A stretch of DNA of 64,000 nucleotides from Apostichopus japonicus (GCF_037975245.1 NC_092577.1:27401398-27465397), one strand, 5' to 3'. Counted from the first letter of the stretch, positions 14,201 through 25,304 are shown. Notes: generated by a model from the sequence alone, not told the origin. Made by a program: numbers and translations.

Positions 14201-17200
14201 CCAGCAACCCACCAGATGGTGAGTGTTATCTTTGCCTAACTACTAGAAACCAACTAACAACCAGATGGTGAGAGTAAGTTTTGTCTACCACTAGTAACCC
14301 ACCAAATGGTGAGTGTTAGGTGTCTACCACTAGTAACCCACCAAATGATGAGTGTTATCTTTGTGTAACCACTAGCAACCCACCAAATGGTGAGTGTTAG
14401 GTGTCTACCACTAGTAACCCACCAAATGATGAGTGTTAGGTGTCTACCACTAGTAACCCACCAAATGGTGAGTGTTAGGTGTCTACCACTAGTAATCCAC
14501 CAAGTGGTGAGTGTTAGGTGTCTACCACTAGTAACCCACCAAGTGGTGAGTGTAAGGTGTCTACCACTAGTAACCCACCAAATGATGAGTGTAAGGTGTC
14601 TACCACTAGTAACCCACCAAATGATGAGTGTAAGGTGTCTACCACTAGTAAACCAACAAATGGTGAGTGTAAAGTGTCTACCACTAGTAACCCACCAAAT
14701 GGTGAGTGTAAGGTGTCTACCACTAGTAACCCACCAAATGATGAGTGTTATTCATCGTCCACCCACTAGTAACCAACTAACAACCAGATGGTTCTGGCAA
14801 TGAAAAAGTTTTTAGAGTGATTTTCAGAAGACAAGCAAAGTTTAAGTTGTGGCTGCTTTTCGTTCCATTAGTTCTTGACACAGAGTTGGTATTGGAGCGT
14901 TTAGCTCTCGTTAACGGAGAGCAAGCTAGAGAGAAGAGGAAACGAGAGATGCAGGAAGTTCAGCTGGCTGGGATGATGGTACCGCCTCCTATTCATGATA
15001 GTAAGTAACTCACTCTCAGTGAACATCTCTTAGACCTGTCAAACAATGTTGTGAAGGAACATTGCATGTCACATTTGGTCATCGACAGCAGTTATTGTTA
15101 ACTCTATTTGGATGTGGGTGGATGCAAGCAAAAAATGCAGAGGATGTCTATGCAAATGGTTTTCATAAATCACCATGGTGATATGTAAAGTTCATAGCAT
15201 TGAGGTAGTAGACATTCCTGCAATTTCACTGCTGAACTGCTGCTATAGTTATATAACACAAAGTTGACTAAAATATGGTAAAGGTGGTTCATGTTTAATA
15301 TAATCTCCCTTTGCAGCTATAACTCTCCAGCTCAATGCTTCTGAGTTTCTCAAGCATTTCCATCCCAGTGGACTGCCAATTGGTCAGGATTTCTCTCCCA
15401 TTGGCATAGCAACAAGATCCCAGTCACACACAAGTACTCCATCAAAGCACAGAACTCGGCCAAACCTGCAGGAAGAAGAGTTGAAGAATCTAGAATTTCC
15501 AGAATCTTTGAAATACAATTTACCAGGATTTCAGTAAGTAACTCAAAAGGAACAGCTATTATCTTCCACTTATAAGAGTACAACATAAGAAGGGTAAAGA
15601 ATGAAAGTACAACATAAAAAGGGTACAGAATGAGATTAGATCATAAGAAGGGTACAGAATAATAGTAAAACATAAGAAGGGTACAGAATGAGAATACAAC
15701 ATAAGAAGGGTACAGAATAATAGTACAACATAAGAAGGGTACAGAATATTAGTACAACATAAGAAGGGTACAGAATGAGAGTACAACATAAGAAGGGTAC
15801 AGAATGAGAGTACAACATAAGAAGGGTACAGAATAATAGTACAACATAAGAAGGGTACAGAATAATAGTACAACATAAGAAGGGTACAGAATGAGAGTAC
15901 AACATAAGAAGGGTACAGAATAATAGTACAACATAAGAAGGGTACAGAATAATAGTACAACATAAGAAGGGTACAGAGTAATAGTACAACATAAGAAGGG
16001 TACAGAATGAGAGTTCAACATAAGAAGGGTACAGAATAATAGTACAACATAAGAAGGGTACAGAATAATAGTACAACATAGGAAGGGTGCAGAATAAGAG
16101 CACACCATAAGAAGGGTACAGAATGAGAGTACCACATAAGAAGGGTACAGAATAAGAGTGCAACACAAGAAGGGTACAGAATAATAGTACAACATAAGAA
16201 GGGTACAGAATAAGAGTACAACATAAGAAGGGAAAAGAATGAGAGTACAACATAAGAAGGGTACAGAATAATAGAACAACGCAAGTAGGGTACAGAATAA
16301 TAGTACAACATTAGAAGGGTACAGAATGAGAGTACAACATAAGCCTCCTTTAATATCAGTCAGAAGATCTGTTTGCATTTGGATCATTCTTTAAGTATCA
16401 AATTTACTGTCCTGCAGTATTGGTTCATATTTCAAAATCTGTAGAATTGCCTCGTATTTGATTATTTCAGAGGTTGTGGCCACCAAATGAATTGTTTGCC
16501 ATATTTAACAGCCCACAGACTCTATATAGGGTCAATGTAATGTAGTAAAATATATTATATATTGTCCAACATGAAACATTTAACTTTGGTGCTTCAGTAT
16601 AATTATTATGTGTACAGGTTGGAACCAAGTGACATGTCCATTATGCTGGCTTCTTCATGTTCATTAAACTAAGCTCATGAAGTACAAGGAACCTTGTACA
16701 ATGTCTCTGTACACTCCTTATATATGACATGAGTATGTTATCTTTGGCATCTTCCTCTCTTGGGATTTAACATATTTTGTATTCATTTATCAGATTTAAA
16801 TATTTTGTATTCATTTATCAGTTACTGCATAGACCAGGAGGCCATGGACACCGATACAAGAATGGCTCGTTTAATTCTGAGAGTTGTTACCATGGAAACT
16901 GCTTCTACTTGCTCACACAATGCCACAACATCTGTGATTAAACTACAGAGAGGGGCAAGTGTCACCAAGGCAACATCTAAGAGAAAGGTAAATCCCATGA
17001 GTCAACACTCATGTTAATAGTAAAATTAAAACTATTTTAAGGGAATAAAAGAATATTGGGTAATATGAAGTTATTATAAAGTAGTTTCTAAACTGAAAGG
17101 ATTTACACATATTCCTTATGTTAGTTCTTATTGAATGTTCTGATTTGATGAGAGTGAAACTAATATGTTTTGATGAGACTGAGAATATGTTTGGTGAGAC

Positions 17201-20200
17201 TGAGACTAAACTTGATGAGACTGTTTGATGAGACTGAGACTATGTTTGATGAGACTGTTTGATGAGACTGAGGCTATGTTTGATGAGACTGAGGCTATGT
17301 TTGATGAGACTGTTTGATGAGACTGTGACTATGTTTGATGAGACTGTTTGATGAAAATGAGGCTTTGACCTTGTAATCGATCATATCAGACTTAATGAAA
17401 ACTGGCTTCTGTTAACAATAACAACCAGCTGAATACAATCTTCATCAGGTTCCCACACCGAGGAAACCTAAAGTAAGATGTAACAGCAAGTCTCCCAGAC
17501 GTTTAAAGCGGCCTCGGCACTCAAACAGTGGAGCCACTCCCAGGAAGCGGTAAGACTCTAAGAAAGATCCATGTAACATCCTTAATCTCAACCTGAGACA
17601 TCCATTCATGAAGTCTCTGTAAATTCACTGGTAGCTTGTCAGTTTCTTTGTTTTGTTGCTGCTGGAACATCAAAGTGACACCAGTTGTGGAACAAGTTTA
17701 TGGAAATTAGCAAGACAAGCCCACTGATGACCACTGATGACCAAATTTGTCAATGGCAGTGGTTGTCTGATAGGTGATCTGTAAATTAGTTTAATGTCAG
17801 CCCTGTTCAACCCATGAGATTTCAGTTCTTTCTACTGAAGGCTCGTTGGGAAGTATTTAAGTCACACTTTGCATGAAGACGATATATTTCAAAGAATGTT
17901 TGATTAATGTATGCTTGTGAACTTTCATTAAGAACAACTGGTCTGGCAAAAATGAAAATGTCTGACTCATGGAACAACTGTGTACTTCACAAACCAGAAG
18001 TATTACCATTGTGCCCGGCCTTATGTCAAAAGAGTTTCATTTACAAATTAATCATCATTTGAAGTTGAAATTTACTCTCAGATTAGTCTATGTCATTTTC
18101 TTATAACTTTGAAGGTGGTGATGGTATGAAACCAAAACAGACTGATCAAATTGTGGACAGGAATTTAAAGTGTGGGAAAGTTTTGTGAATGGTTCTGTAT
18201 GATATTGCAGTTTGTTGAATTGTTAATATCTTGATCAAACAGAACCAGTCTAGAAACTTCTTGTTTTTTGTTTTTTATAGGATTAAGGGAAGTAGGGATC
18301 ATGGGATCAACTCCAGTGTTACAGCGAGGAAACAAGAACACCAAGGAGAGCTGCTAACGGTAACTCCAAGAAAGTCTATGAGACTACAAAGTCCTCTTAA
18401 AGGGATTGATCAGAATCTTGTATCTACTCCAACAAAATCAGACAGATTTTCGACCCCAAAGAAAGTGAAAAATGATGAAACTCCTCGAAGATCTAAGAGA
18501 CTGGAAACACCAACAAAGACTGAAACTGGTCAGAGCAAGAACGGTAGTGTATTTTGTGCCGGGAGAAGTAATCTTAGGAGAGCTCCTCCTCATCCTCCTC
18601 CTCGGGTACAGTCTAACTCGAGCCCATACAAAGGGAATTCATCACCAAGGAAACAACCTAGCATTCCATCAAATATAAGGAGAAAATCCTTAGCAACAGC
18701 CAAGGAGAGAAACAAAAGGGCGGCAGGACTAGTGCCTCGATCAGAGAAGCATAAAAGAGTAAGAAACATCACAGATGTAGTTTGTACAGCTCAAAGCTAA
18801 TTAAGGTCAATATATGGTTTTTCTTTTTAAAAGTTAATAGGTTCGATTATGAGTCTGTTTGAAAAGGTATGTGGTATGTCAATTTGATTAAGTAAGAGAA
18901 CCTCATTGGTTCTTATGGAAGACAAAAGTCATTGAAGGTTAAACTGTTGTATGTTGTAAACATGGTACCTTCCAAATGTTTGCTTGGTTGAACTTTGGGA
19001 TGTTATATTGCATACATTTCTTGGATCTGCTGAGGTTCAAGGTCAGTTATGTATTATTTTGGCAGCGTTAGAAGGGATATATTCAAGTGGCAGACATTTT
19101 ATATATTCACAAAAGGGCAATTGTGGTTAAGCCTAGCGGTAACCTTATACTGATCAATGACAATTTCGGTTACATCCTAGGAGTTGTGCTCTTGTGCAGT
19201 TAAACTCTTGGCAACTTGAAAATGCATTATGCTTCTGTAGATCTGTAGACAGGCACTGTTAAGTGTTGTGACTTCCTAGCAGTACGGTTGAGCAGCAAAA
19301 AACTGTTGCATGGACCATGTTTTATTTTATTAGAATATATTCAAGATTCCTGTTTGCTTTGGGTGAGCTATTGGTCCTCAAATTGCTGCAAGAGACAAGC
19401 TGGAAGGAACTTCTATGTGAAGTATAGTAGTTCTGTGGTATGACAGTTGTCTGATCCATTTACATTAGATTAATAGAGTGGTAATAAAGATTACAAAAGT
19501 ATGATTGTTATTTCATAAACCAAGTTCTTGTTATTTTATATATCATCACTGAAGAACTACTTTACAGCAAACCAAACAGTTTACATGTGTTTGTTATTTC
19601 TTATTCTCAGAAACTGATGGAGATAGTTAGTAAAGTTCTTGCGTCAAAAGGGTTGGATGAAGCTCACAGCTACTACAAGAAATGCTTTACCAGATTATAC
19701 GACCTCTCAAAGAGTTATGTAAAGGTAAGCTGCAATGATTTAGATGTGATGCAATGTTTAGCTGCTCAATGGAAGTTCTTATTTCGAAGGAGGTTTAAGT
19801 CTGAAAAGCTTGTAAACAATCTATGTCAAGTGTTGAACTTGGTGTAAGGATCGGCCATGACAAATAAAACCTGATTGTGTTGGTTGAGGGCAATGAAATC
19901 TCAAGACAGGAACCTTTATAACAGGCGCGTAGCCAAGGGGGGGAGGGGGCATCAGCATATTTTTATTGTACGTTTTTATGATATCGCTAGTAATTTCAAA
20001 GAGAAAATGCTTAGATGCAACTTGCATGGTCTGGGAAGTGCCATTTCCAGCGATCTGGGAGGCATCTTCAGCCAAAATTTTCTACTGCGCTTCACGCCAA
20101 CCCATGGTGGCCCTACGCTTAGATAGTTTCCAATGCCGAATCTACGGCTCTGATAATTTACCTACAGGATCACCCCTCCCTTGGCAAATTCCTCGCTACG

Positions 20201-20438
20201 CGCCTGCTTTATAAAGAGGTTTTTTTCCCTTATAGTGGATCTCACCTATTTTTTCTTGATGTTTGTCAAGTTTCAATGCATTCAATCGCAGGGATTAGAA
20301 AAACTAATTTTTTCATTATTTTTGGTCCACCAGGATTTGAAGAGTTCTCGACACCTGTACAAAGAGATGGAACAAATTGCTCAAGACAATGCTGACTTTG
20401 TTGTTAAATTTGAATTGAGAGATAAAAACACACTTTAG
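2235..20438 (+). CDS. MTBP: MTBP (MDM2-binding protein; Treslin partner in origin firing), 18-exon gene
   Basis: Exons: 2235-2313, 2920-3063, 3646-3799, 4435-4493, 5866-6137, 7916-8126, 8543-8637, 10410-10612, 11753-11920, 13422-13544, 14051-14218, 14872-15000, 15317-15533, 16822-16987, 17449-17549, 18281-18758, 19611-19724, 20334-20438 (stop TAG). The product is about 990 residues; human MTBP is 904. Landmarks matching my memory of human MTBP: HSLVDQLP in exon 4, GALKRLHAWHGAQISI and IWRG in exon 5, the YLLL block in exon 9, FLKHFHPSGLPIG in exon 13, YCIDQEA in exon 14, and the C-terminal DLKSSRHLYKEMEQ segment in exons 17-18. In vertebrates MTBP binds Treslin/TICRR and is needed for CDK-dependent origin firing in the nucleus. 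Exons 15-16 are basic and rich in S/T-P-x-K/R sites. Uncertain points: the exon 2 donor (GTAGAT) is weak, and the exon 6/exon 7 phases do not match, so a small exon may be missing between 8127 and 8542. The ATG at 2235 is the first in frame. Confidence 0.88.
3954..4259 (+). mobile_element. tRNA-headed SINE with 8-bp target duplication
   Basis: A tRNA-like head carries an A-box-like region (GGCCAATTGGCTAAGGCG) and a B box (GGTTCGATTC). The tail reads GTAAAGTGCTTTGAG then AAGCGCTATATAAAA and a TATTATTATG run, a tail type common in deuterostome and fish SINEs. TGCTTTGA flanks both sides (3946-3953 and 4260-4267). It sits in MTBP intron 3. A link to the DeuSINE group is plausible but not shown. 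Confidence 0.8.
4860..5400. repeat. Diverged repeat block, unit roughly 110-130 bp
   Basis: The phrases AATATCTCAAGTTAGGAA, TTCATACTTGGCATGTGG, GAGTAGAAG and GTGGAGGTCAAAGGTCA recur in order four to five times with heavy divergence, all in MTBP intron 4. Related phrases recur at 18.9-19.06 kb, 23.5-24.24 kb and, inverted, 57.8-58.14 kb. I cannot assign a family. Confidence 0.55.
6174..7337. mobile_element. Non-coding DNA-transposon-like repeat with short TIRs
   Basis: The block is bounded by AGCTCATACC on the left and GGTATGAGCT on the right, a 10-bp inverted repeat. The left end continues into an imperfect palindrome, and the interior has repeated phrases of the type 'GAAACTTGG ... GGGGTCAAAGGTCA'. 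No transposase frame is seen. It lies in MTBP intron 5. Other hAT-like fragments with poly-C/poly-G blocks sit inside at about 7190-7290. The superfamily is unknown and no target duplication is clear. Confidence 0.4.
7390..7560. repeat. About 66-bp tandem repeat, three copies
   Basis: Units carry TTGAGCCCT, ATAAGGAATTGTAACTGG and GAACCAGGGCTCA in the same order three times. GAGCCCT/AGGGCTC also gives each unit an internal inverted repeat. Located in MTBP intron 5. Confidence 0.75.
8885..9375. repeat. 29-bp minisatellite, about 17 copies
   Basis: Tandem unit built on GTTGGTGTGTGAGTGTGGG followed by TGTAGTTAAA, with only scattered single-base variants. G/T-rich on the plus strand. It lies in MTBP intron 7. 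Confidence 0.95.
9570..10345. repeat. About 35-bp minisatellite with a 133-bp higher-order duplication
   Basis: Units of the form CCAGTCATAGTTTGCAC then CATACTCTATGTGTATG are repeated about 22 times. A run of four variant units at 9961-10093 is repeated almost exactly at 10094-10226, indicating a recent block duplication. The plus-strand open frames across it are repeat artefacts. MTBP intron 7. Confidence 0.92.
11435..11515. repeat. Short direct duplication, unit about 50 bp
   Basis: CCTGAACATGAGCAGCTG followed by TTCTTA occurs at 11435 and again near 11488, each followed by a similar CTTTTA/ATCATC segment. MTBP intron 8. Confidence 0.7.
11925..12092. repeat. TATTGTATTG-type simple repeat
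   Basis: Degenerate run of TATTGTAT and TATATTG units directly after the donor of MTBP exon 9. The open frame that reads from the exon into it (poly I/V/L/Y) is intronic read-through. Confidence 0.9.
12415..12825. repeat. 40-bp minisatellite, about 10 nearly identical copies
   Basis: Unit AGCTGGAGTCTTCTTAGG plus TTACATAGAACAGTTACATGCT. Copies differ at only a handful of positions, so homogenisation is recent. MTBP intron 9. Confidence 0.95.
13130..13352. repeat. GTGTAAATTTGTGTATT-type short tandem repeat
   Basis: Alternating TGTGTATTGTGTAAATT units of 15-17 bp, about 14 copies, ending about 70 bp before the acceptor of MTBP exon 10. Confidence 0.9.
14186..14795. repeat. 39-bp minisatellite grown from an MTBP exon/intron junction
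   Basis: The first unit is the 3' end of MTBP exon 11 and its splice donor (AACCCACCAGATG then gtgagtg, boundary 14218/14219). About 14 further units follow, each reading TCTACCACTAG, TAACCCACCAAATG, G/ATGAGTG. About nine units keep GTGAGT and about five read ATGAGT. The array fills most of intron 11. Confidence 0.92.
15585..16345. repeat. 29-bp minisatellite, about 26 copies
   Basis: Unit AGTACAACATAAGAAGGG plus TACAGAATGAG, with TAATA/GAGAG alternation. No stop codon falls in any antisense frame of most units, so long minus-strand frames of about 130-212 residues appear by chance. MTBP intron 13. Confidence 0.95.
17150..17365. repeat. TTTGATGAGACTGAGGCTATG-like tandem repeat
   Basis: Units of 16-21 bp with TTTGATGAGACTG at the core, about 12 copies, ending roughly 85 bp before the acceptor of MTBP exon 15. 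Confidence 0.9.
18880..19070. repeat. Dispersed repeat fragment
   Basis: Contains TTGTAAACATGG and further phrases of the diverged family seen at 4.86-5.40 kb. MTBP intron 16. Confidence 0.35.
19922..20206 (+). mobile_element. hAT-type MITE, family with CAGGCGCGTAGC ends
   Basis: 285-bp element. TIRs are CAGGCGCGTAGCCAAG and, on the right, CTCGCTACGCGCCTG. A perfect 8-bp target duplication CTTTATAA (19914-19921, 20207-20214) is diagnostic of hAT insertion. The interior has a core found in other elements here (AACTTGCATGG, CCATTTCCAGCGATCTGG, CACGCCAACCCATGGTGG). It lies in the last MTBP intron. Confidence 0.92.
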
Positions 20439-20959
20439 TGTTTTGGATGGAAAGGTGTCACAGATATAGCTATGGTCCAATTCTGCCACATTGAGTGAAG
20501 TACGTCTGATGAAGAAACCAAACTGTTTTCATATCACATAATTCAAAAAGGCAGGAATTGAGTGATTTTAGGAAAATTTGGGCTATAGCAATGCAATTTA
20601 CAAAAGTGTTCCTGAACTATTTAAGAAGGTGGAGGATGGTTGGGAGGGGTGGGGGAGGGGAGGATGGACAGTCATTGTTATGATCAATGATGAGATCTTG
20701 GGCTCAATTTTTAAAGACTATAGTAACTCTCTTCTGGACCCATCTTGATTATCTTGGTTCCACTATTTGAAATAATGAACATGCTGTACTGGTGAGCCAT
20801 TATTATATCAGCATACCAATGGTTTGAACCAAAATGACATCAATTTTATTTCACAAGTGCAGTTATAATTGTCTGAATTAAGTTGATATTAATAACATTG
20901 TTAAATCTTAAATGAGATACAAGTTATAGCTGTGTACATGTGTGAAACACTTTTATGTT

Positions 20960-21055
20960 ATCACTGTAATCTATATATACATATGGTATCACTTTTGTCT
21001 ATATATATGGTTATCACTTTTATATATCTATATCTATATATAAACATATACATAC

Positions 21056-21098
<43 letters not shown>

Positions 21099-21104
21099 TC
21101 TATA

Positions 21105-21152
<48 letters not shown>

Positions 21153-21245
21153 TATGCATATATACATATACATATACACACATATATATATATATATACA
21201 TGGTTATCACTGTTGTCTATATATATATATATATATATGGTTGTC
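20960..21245. repeat. TA/TATC/TACA microsatellite
   Basis: Almost pure TATATA with TATC, CATA and ACAC interruptions. A quasi-repeat GGTTATCACTTTTGTCTATATATA phrase punctuates it about four times. Just 3' of MTBP. Confidence 0.93.
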
Positions 21246-21299
21246 ACTGGTACCTATTTAGATATCATTGTTATCTATATATATGGTTATGGGTGTGGT

Positions 21300-22015
21300 G
21301 GGTTCTAGTCAGTGAACGTGTATCCTTACAACACAGTTTTAATGGGTAATGTGAACATGTATCCTTACTGCACAGTTTTAATGGGTAATGTGAACATGTA
21401 TCCTTACTGCACAGTTTTAATTGGTATTGTGAACATGTATCCTTACTGCAGTTTTAATGGGTAATGTGAACATGTATCCTTACTGCACAGTTATATGGGT
21501 AATGTGAACATGTATCCTTACTGCACAGTTTTAATGGGTAATGTGAACATGTATCCTTACGACACAGTTTTAATGGGTAATGTGAACATGTATCCTTACT
21601 GCACAGTTTTAATGGGTAATGTGAACATTTATCCTTATGACACAGTTTTAATGGGTAATGTGAACATGTATCTTTACTGCACAGTTTTAATGGGTAATGT
21701 GAACATGTATCCTTACTGCATAGTTTTAATGGGTAATGTGAACATGTATCCTTACTGCACAGTTATATGGGTAATGTGAACATGTATCCTTATTGCACAG
21801 TTGTAATGGGTAATGTGAACATGTATCCTTACTGCACAGTTGTAATGGGTAATGTGAACATGTATCTTTACTGCATAGTTTTAATGGGTAATGTGAACAT
21901 GTATCTTTACTGCATAGTTTTAATGGGTAATGTGAACATGTATCCTTACTGCACAGTTTTAATGGGTAAAGTGAACATGTACCCTTACTGCACAGTTTTA
22001 ATTGGTAATATGAAA
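21300..22015. repeat. 39-bp minisatellite, about 18 copies
   Basis: Unit GGGTAATGTGAACATGTATC plus CTTACTGCACAGTTTTAAT. The length is a multiple of three, so the same peptide frame repeats, but no gene signal accompanies it. The array lies about 0.9 kb downstream of the MTBP stop and could fall in its 3' UTR or just beyond. Confidence 0.94.
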
Positions 22016-22213
22016 GTTGACAGCCAATTTATAATTGAGTAACATCAATAAAATCATCACTCATCAATTCCTTTGACTATCCACACAGGTAGTATGAAGT
22101 ATTATTACTTATACTGTGCACTGAATCATCAACAATGCTAGGAAACCAATTTAGGGGTTTGTGGGCTTCACTTAGTGAATATTCATGACCAATCAGAATG
22201 ATATGGTTTACAA

Positions 22214-22573
22214 CAGGGGTGGGCAACCTACGGCCCGCCGGCCACATGCGGCCTGCCAGTGATTTTTGTGCGGTCCGTGAGATGGTTCACAAAAAAGAAA
22301 AAAAAAATCAATCTATTTTACATCATCACAAAACGAGCTAGCTGCTTAGAATTTATCGGCACTAATGATGCTGTCAGGTAGGCCTATTATCCCCATTAAT
22401 GATCAAATGTACTGTATTGATATTATGTTACAGATTAAGTACACACACCTATTGCTAGTAAGGCCTCGGAATCAAATGTTTGAAATCAACAGCAGGCCGT
22501 TGGTTAGGTGCGGCCCAGTCAATTTTCACTCCTTATATCTGGCCCTTTCATTCAAAAAGGTTGTCCACCCCTG
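22214..22573 (+). mobile_element. hAT-type MITE with CAGGGGTGGGCAACC ends
   Basis: 360 bp. The left end is CAGGGGTGGGCAACCTACGG and the right end GGTTGTCCACCCCTG (RC: CAGGGGTGGACAACC), a widespread animal hAT terminus. Flanks are GTTTACAA (22206-22213) and GTTTACAT (22574-22581), an 8-bp target duplication with one change. There is no transposase. Confidence 0.92.
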
Positions 22574-24240
22574 GTTTACATGTAAGAACAAATAGAGTGG
22601 CAACAAAACTGACAACAAGAATGCAGCTGTATCGTTAAATTACAGCCCACACCTTTATTACTGATTGTTAGTGTAGGGCAAGTATACTTTATCAGTCTAA
22701 AGTTCAAGTGGAAAGGATATCAAGGTTTATTTACAGTAAATATTTAACTATTCTAAAGGTAATATAAAGTATTATAAAGGAATAAAAATAACAAATCTAT
22801 GTGTAAATGTGTGTTGCTGTCATGTAGCTTTTGTTTAACAAGAAAGGATAGCTGTTGATTTTCAGAATGCTCTGACATCATATTTTTTAATGTGATTGAT
22901 CTTAAGACATTCACAGGGACATAATCATTTCTGATAGGTAAATAGTTTTGGCCTTTTTTTTGAAAATAATCAGAAGCTCCCTTACTTTCTATCGTAACTA
23001 TATATATGTGAGCAGCCTATATGCTTAAATCGTAACTTCATTTTAGCCAGAAAACACTGATTTTATGATGATCATAAAATAAAGAAATATAATTTTGATC
23101 ATGTGATGGTGCATCTCCTGTTTAATCAACCTACGATATACCCAAGTATAACAATTGGACGTAAAGACATTTTTACCAGCATTGCAGTTTATCTTTAACA
23201 TGCCTAACAAGGATATCCAAAAATGGTGATATTTGGTTTTTGCATTGAAAATATGAGATGTTTAGAAAAAATATCACCTAAAAAGTGTTGCATGTCTCCC
23301 CCGCCCCCCCCCCCCCCACCTCCTCTCACTCATGCCCACATCTCCACTCCACTGCCAAGTTTTCAACCTGCAAACTTCCATCTTAAAGCAGTTTTAGGAA
23401 ACAAGTTCATAAAAAAAATTGTGATCAAAATCAAACATTTTTTAATACCATGATGAAGGCTCGGTAACTTTGCAATCTTCATGGCACGCTCGTTGTATGT
23501 GACGGCGAGCTTGAGAGTGTGTGTATGTGACGGCTTGCTTGTAAACACGATATCTCAAATAGCACAAGTTGATTCAGTGTCATGCTTGGTTGGTAGATGC
23601 CCCATGATGTGTAAATGTGCGCTATTGTTTGTGGTTCCCATCTCATGAATATTAAAGAGTGGGCCGGCCTTAACATAAATTCTTATGATGGCAGTATCTC
23701 TTCAACCGTATGTCCGACGTAGTGTATACTTGGTATGGTGTCAGCTGATGATGTGTACATCGTCATATAATCGAGAAATCCATTCTCATTATAATTCATG
23801 AATGGGCATATCTAGAGTTTTATCAAAGAGAAAATCTTGTAAACACAATATTTCAAGACCGACAAGTTGAATCAATATCATACTGGGTAGGAATATGCCC
23901 CATGGTGTGTAGATCAGCCCTTGTTTTGGGGTTACCATCTCATGAATATTAACAAATGGGTTGGGCTTAACATAAAATTCTTAAAATATCAATATCTCTT
24001 CAATAGTATGTCCAGTTTAGTTGATACTTGGTATGGTGATGTAACTACATAGTAAGTACTTGCTCTCTGCAACAACAAATTGGACCTCATTAATATTCAC
24101 GAGTTTGGTGGGGCTTATTGGGAAATAGTAAAAAGAAGCGTGTTAACATGATATCTCATCAACCACAAGTTGAATCAATGTCATACTTGGTAGATAGTTT
24201 AATCAATGTCATACTTGGTAGATAGATGCCCCATGATTGA
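22574..24240. repeat. Intergenic; diverged repeat block at 23480-24240
   Basis: No gene seen. From about 23480 a unit of roughly 230 bp recurs three times with phrases GTAAACACAATAT, ACAAGTTGAATCAATGTC, TACTTGGTAGATAG, GCCCCATGATGTGTA, and CATCTCATGAATATTAA, all heavily diverged. A C-rich tract lies at 23298-23320. The phrases relate to the block in MTBP intron 4. Confidence 0.55.
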
Positions 24241-24589
24241 AACTAGTAGAGTTCAACAGGTGTGTCCTACGTTTAGGACTTACAGTGATTACGTAGGTCT
24301 CGAAAAACGAATACATGTGATGTTTTATCTTACATTTTCCCATATATTTCAATGTACCACCGCTGTTGTTCGTGAATAAAATATGTCATTTGATATTAGT
24401 CTGAAAATGAGAGTGATAGTTGTTAAAACTAACGGAAACGGCGTAAAAGCGGTAAAATTTTGAAAGCAGAAGAAAAACGGCTCTCATTTTAAGAACTAGA
24501 CCACGCCAAGATGTGAATTTAATACTGAATATGCCACACTACACAGCGACCGTGTCATCAGTGTAATACGTGCATACTAATCAAGTTTT

Positions 24590-24645
24590 AGATTCTAAAT
24601 TTGAGTTAAAATGTTGAATTGGGAGCCACTCGAAGCAAGGAGTTG
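24590..24645 (+). mobile_element. SINE body fragment
   Basis: TTTGAGTTAAAATGTTGAAT followed by TGGGAGCCACTCG matches, with two changes, the body of the SINE at about 35300. The fragment has no head. Confidence 0.5.
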
Positions 24646-24708
24646 TTATAACAACTCCCTGCTTCAAGGGATTACCCCTTTCTTAGATTGTTAAGACGCT
24701 AGTGTAAT

Positions 24709-24983
24709 GTCCGGGCGGCCTAATTTTTTTTCCTAGGACGAATAAGGGTTTCAGGTTTTTCAGGAATTCACAAATTCGTTTGAAATCAGAGTTAGGGTTT
24801 TGAAAGTGGGTTAGGGATCCAGTTTCTATGAATGTGAAGGATTGTCGTTCATAATCTGGGGTCAAAACTAGGAAAAAAGATTCAGAACATGTTTTTTGAA
24901 AAAGCGTCACATGTTTGGAATCTAGGGATTTGATTGGCCGATGCCCACGTTCGTCCTGGGAAAAAAAATACGCGTCCGGGCAC
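24709..24983. mobile_element. Inverted-repeat element, possible MITE
   Basis: The ends form an imperfect inverted repeat of about 34 bp: a CCGGGCGG/CCGGACGCG part, a run of eight T, then TCCTAGGACGAA on the left against TTCGTCCTGGGA on the right. The interior spans about 205 bp. The long minus-strand frame across it (120 residues) has no recognisable domain. No target duplication is clear. Confidence 0.45.
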
Positions 24984-25304
24984 GGAGTTGAAAAGCCGAC
25001 TAAACTTTGCTGAAGACGAAGACGAAAATCCGTAATAACACACACTGACGAAAGTCCGTAGTAAAGTAATAATACAACTAGTATTTACAGAGATATTTAC
25101 ACCGTTCGTCACAAAAAACACGAAAAATAAGGAAACAAAATAACTATATACAGTTATTTTGCCAAATATATTTGGCCTTCCATAGAAAAGTTCCTTTTAT
25201 GTTTTCGGGTGTTGAAGGTCTACAAGCCAACAGGGTATTTACGAGTCAGTCAATATCACCATTTACGAGTCGATTATATGATTTTGAGTATTTTAAGTGC
25301 GTTT

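Noticed and set aside
14387-14803. Long plus-strand repeat frames (for example VSVRCLPLVTHQM units) over the 39-bp array
   Set aside because: Unit length is divisible by three and lacks stops; the frame is intron sequence between MTBP exons 11 and 12.
15559-16387. Overlapping minus-strand frames of 98-212 residues (LFCTLLMLYYYSVPFLC repeats)
   Set aside because: A stop-free 29-bp minisatellite produces all three frames; hydrophobic repeats are an artefact and lie antisense to MTBP.
21495-22042. Repeat protein with [13 protein letters not shown] units
   Set aside because: 39-bp minisatellite with a phase-preserving unit; no start context, no flanking exon, stop simply where the array ends.
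24683-25045. 120-residue minus-strand frame
   Set aside because: No domain, and it overlaps the inverted-repeat element at 24709-24983; better explained as non-coding transposon DNA.
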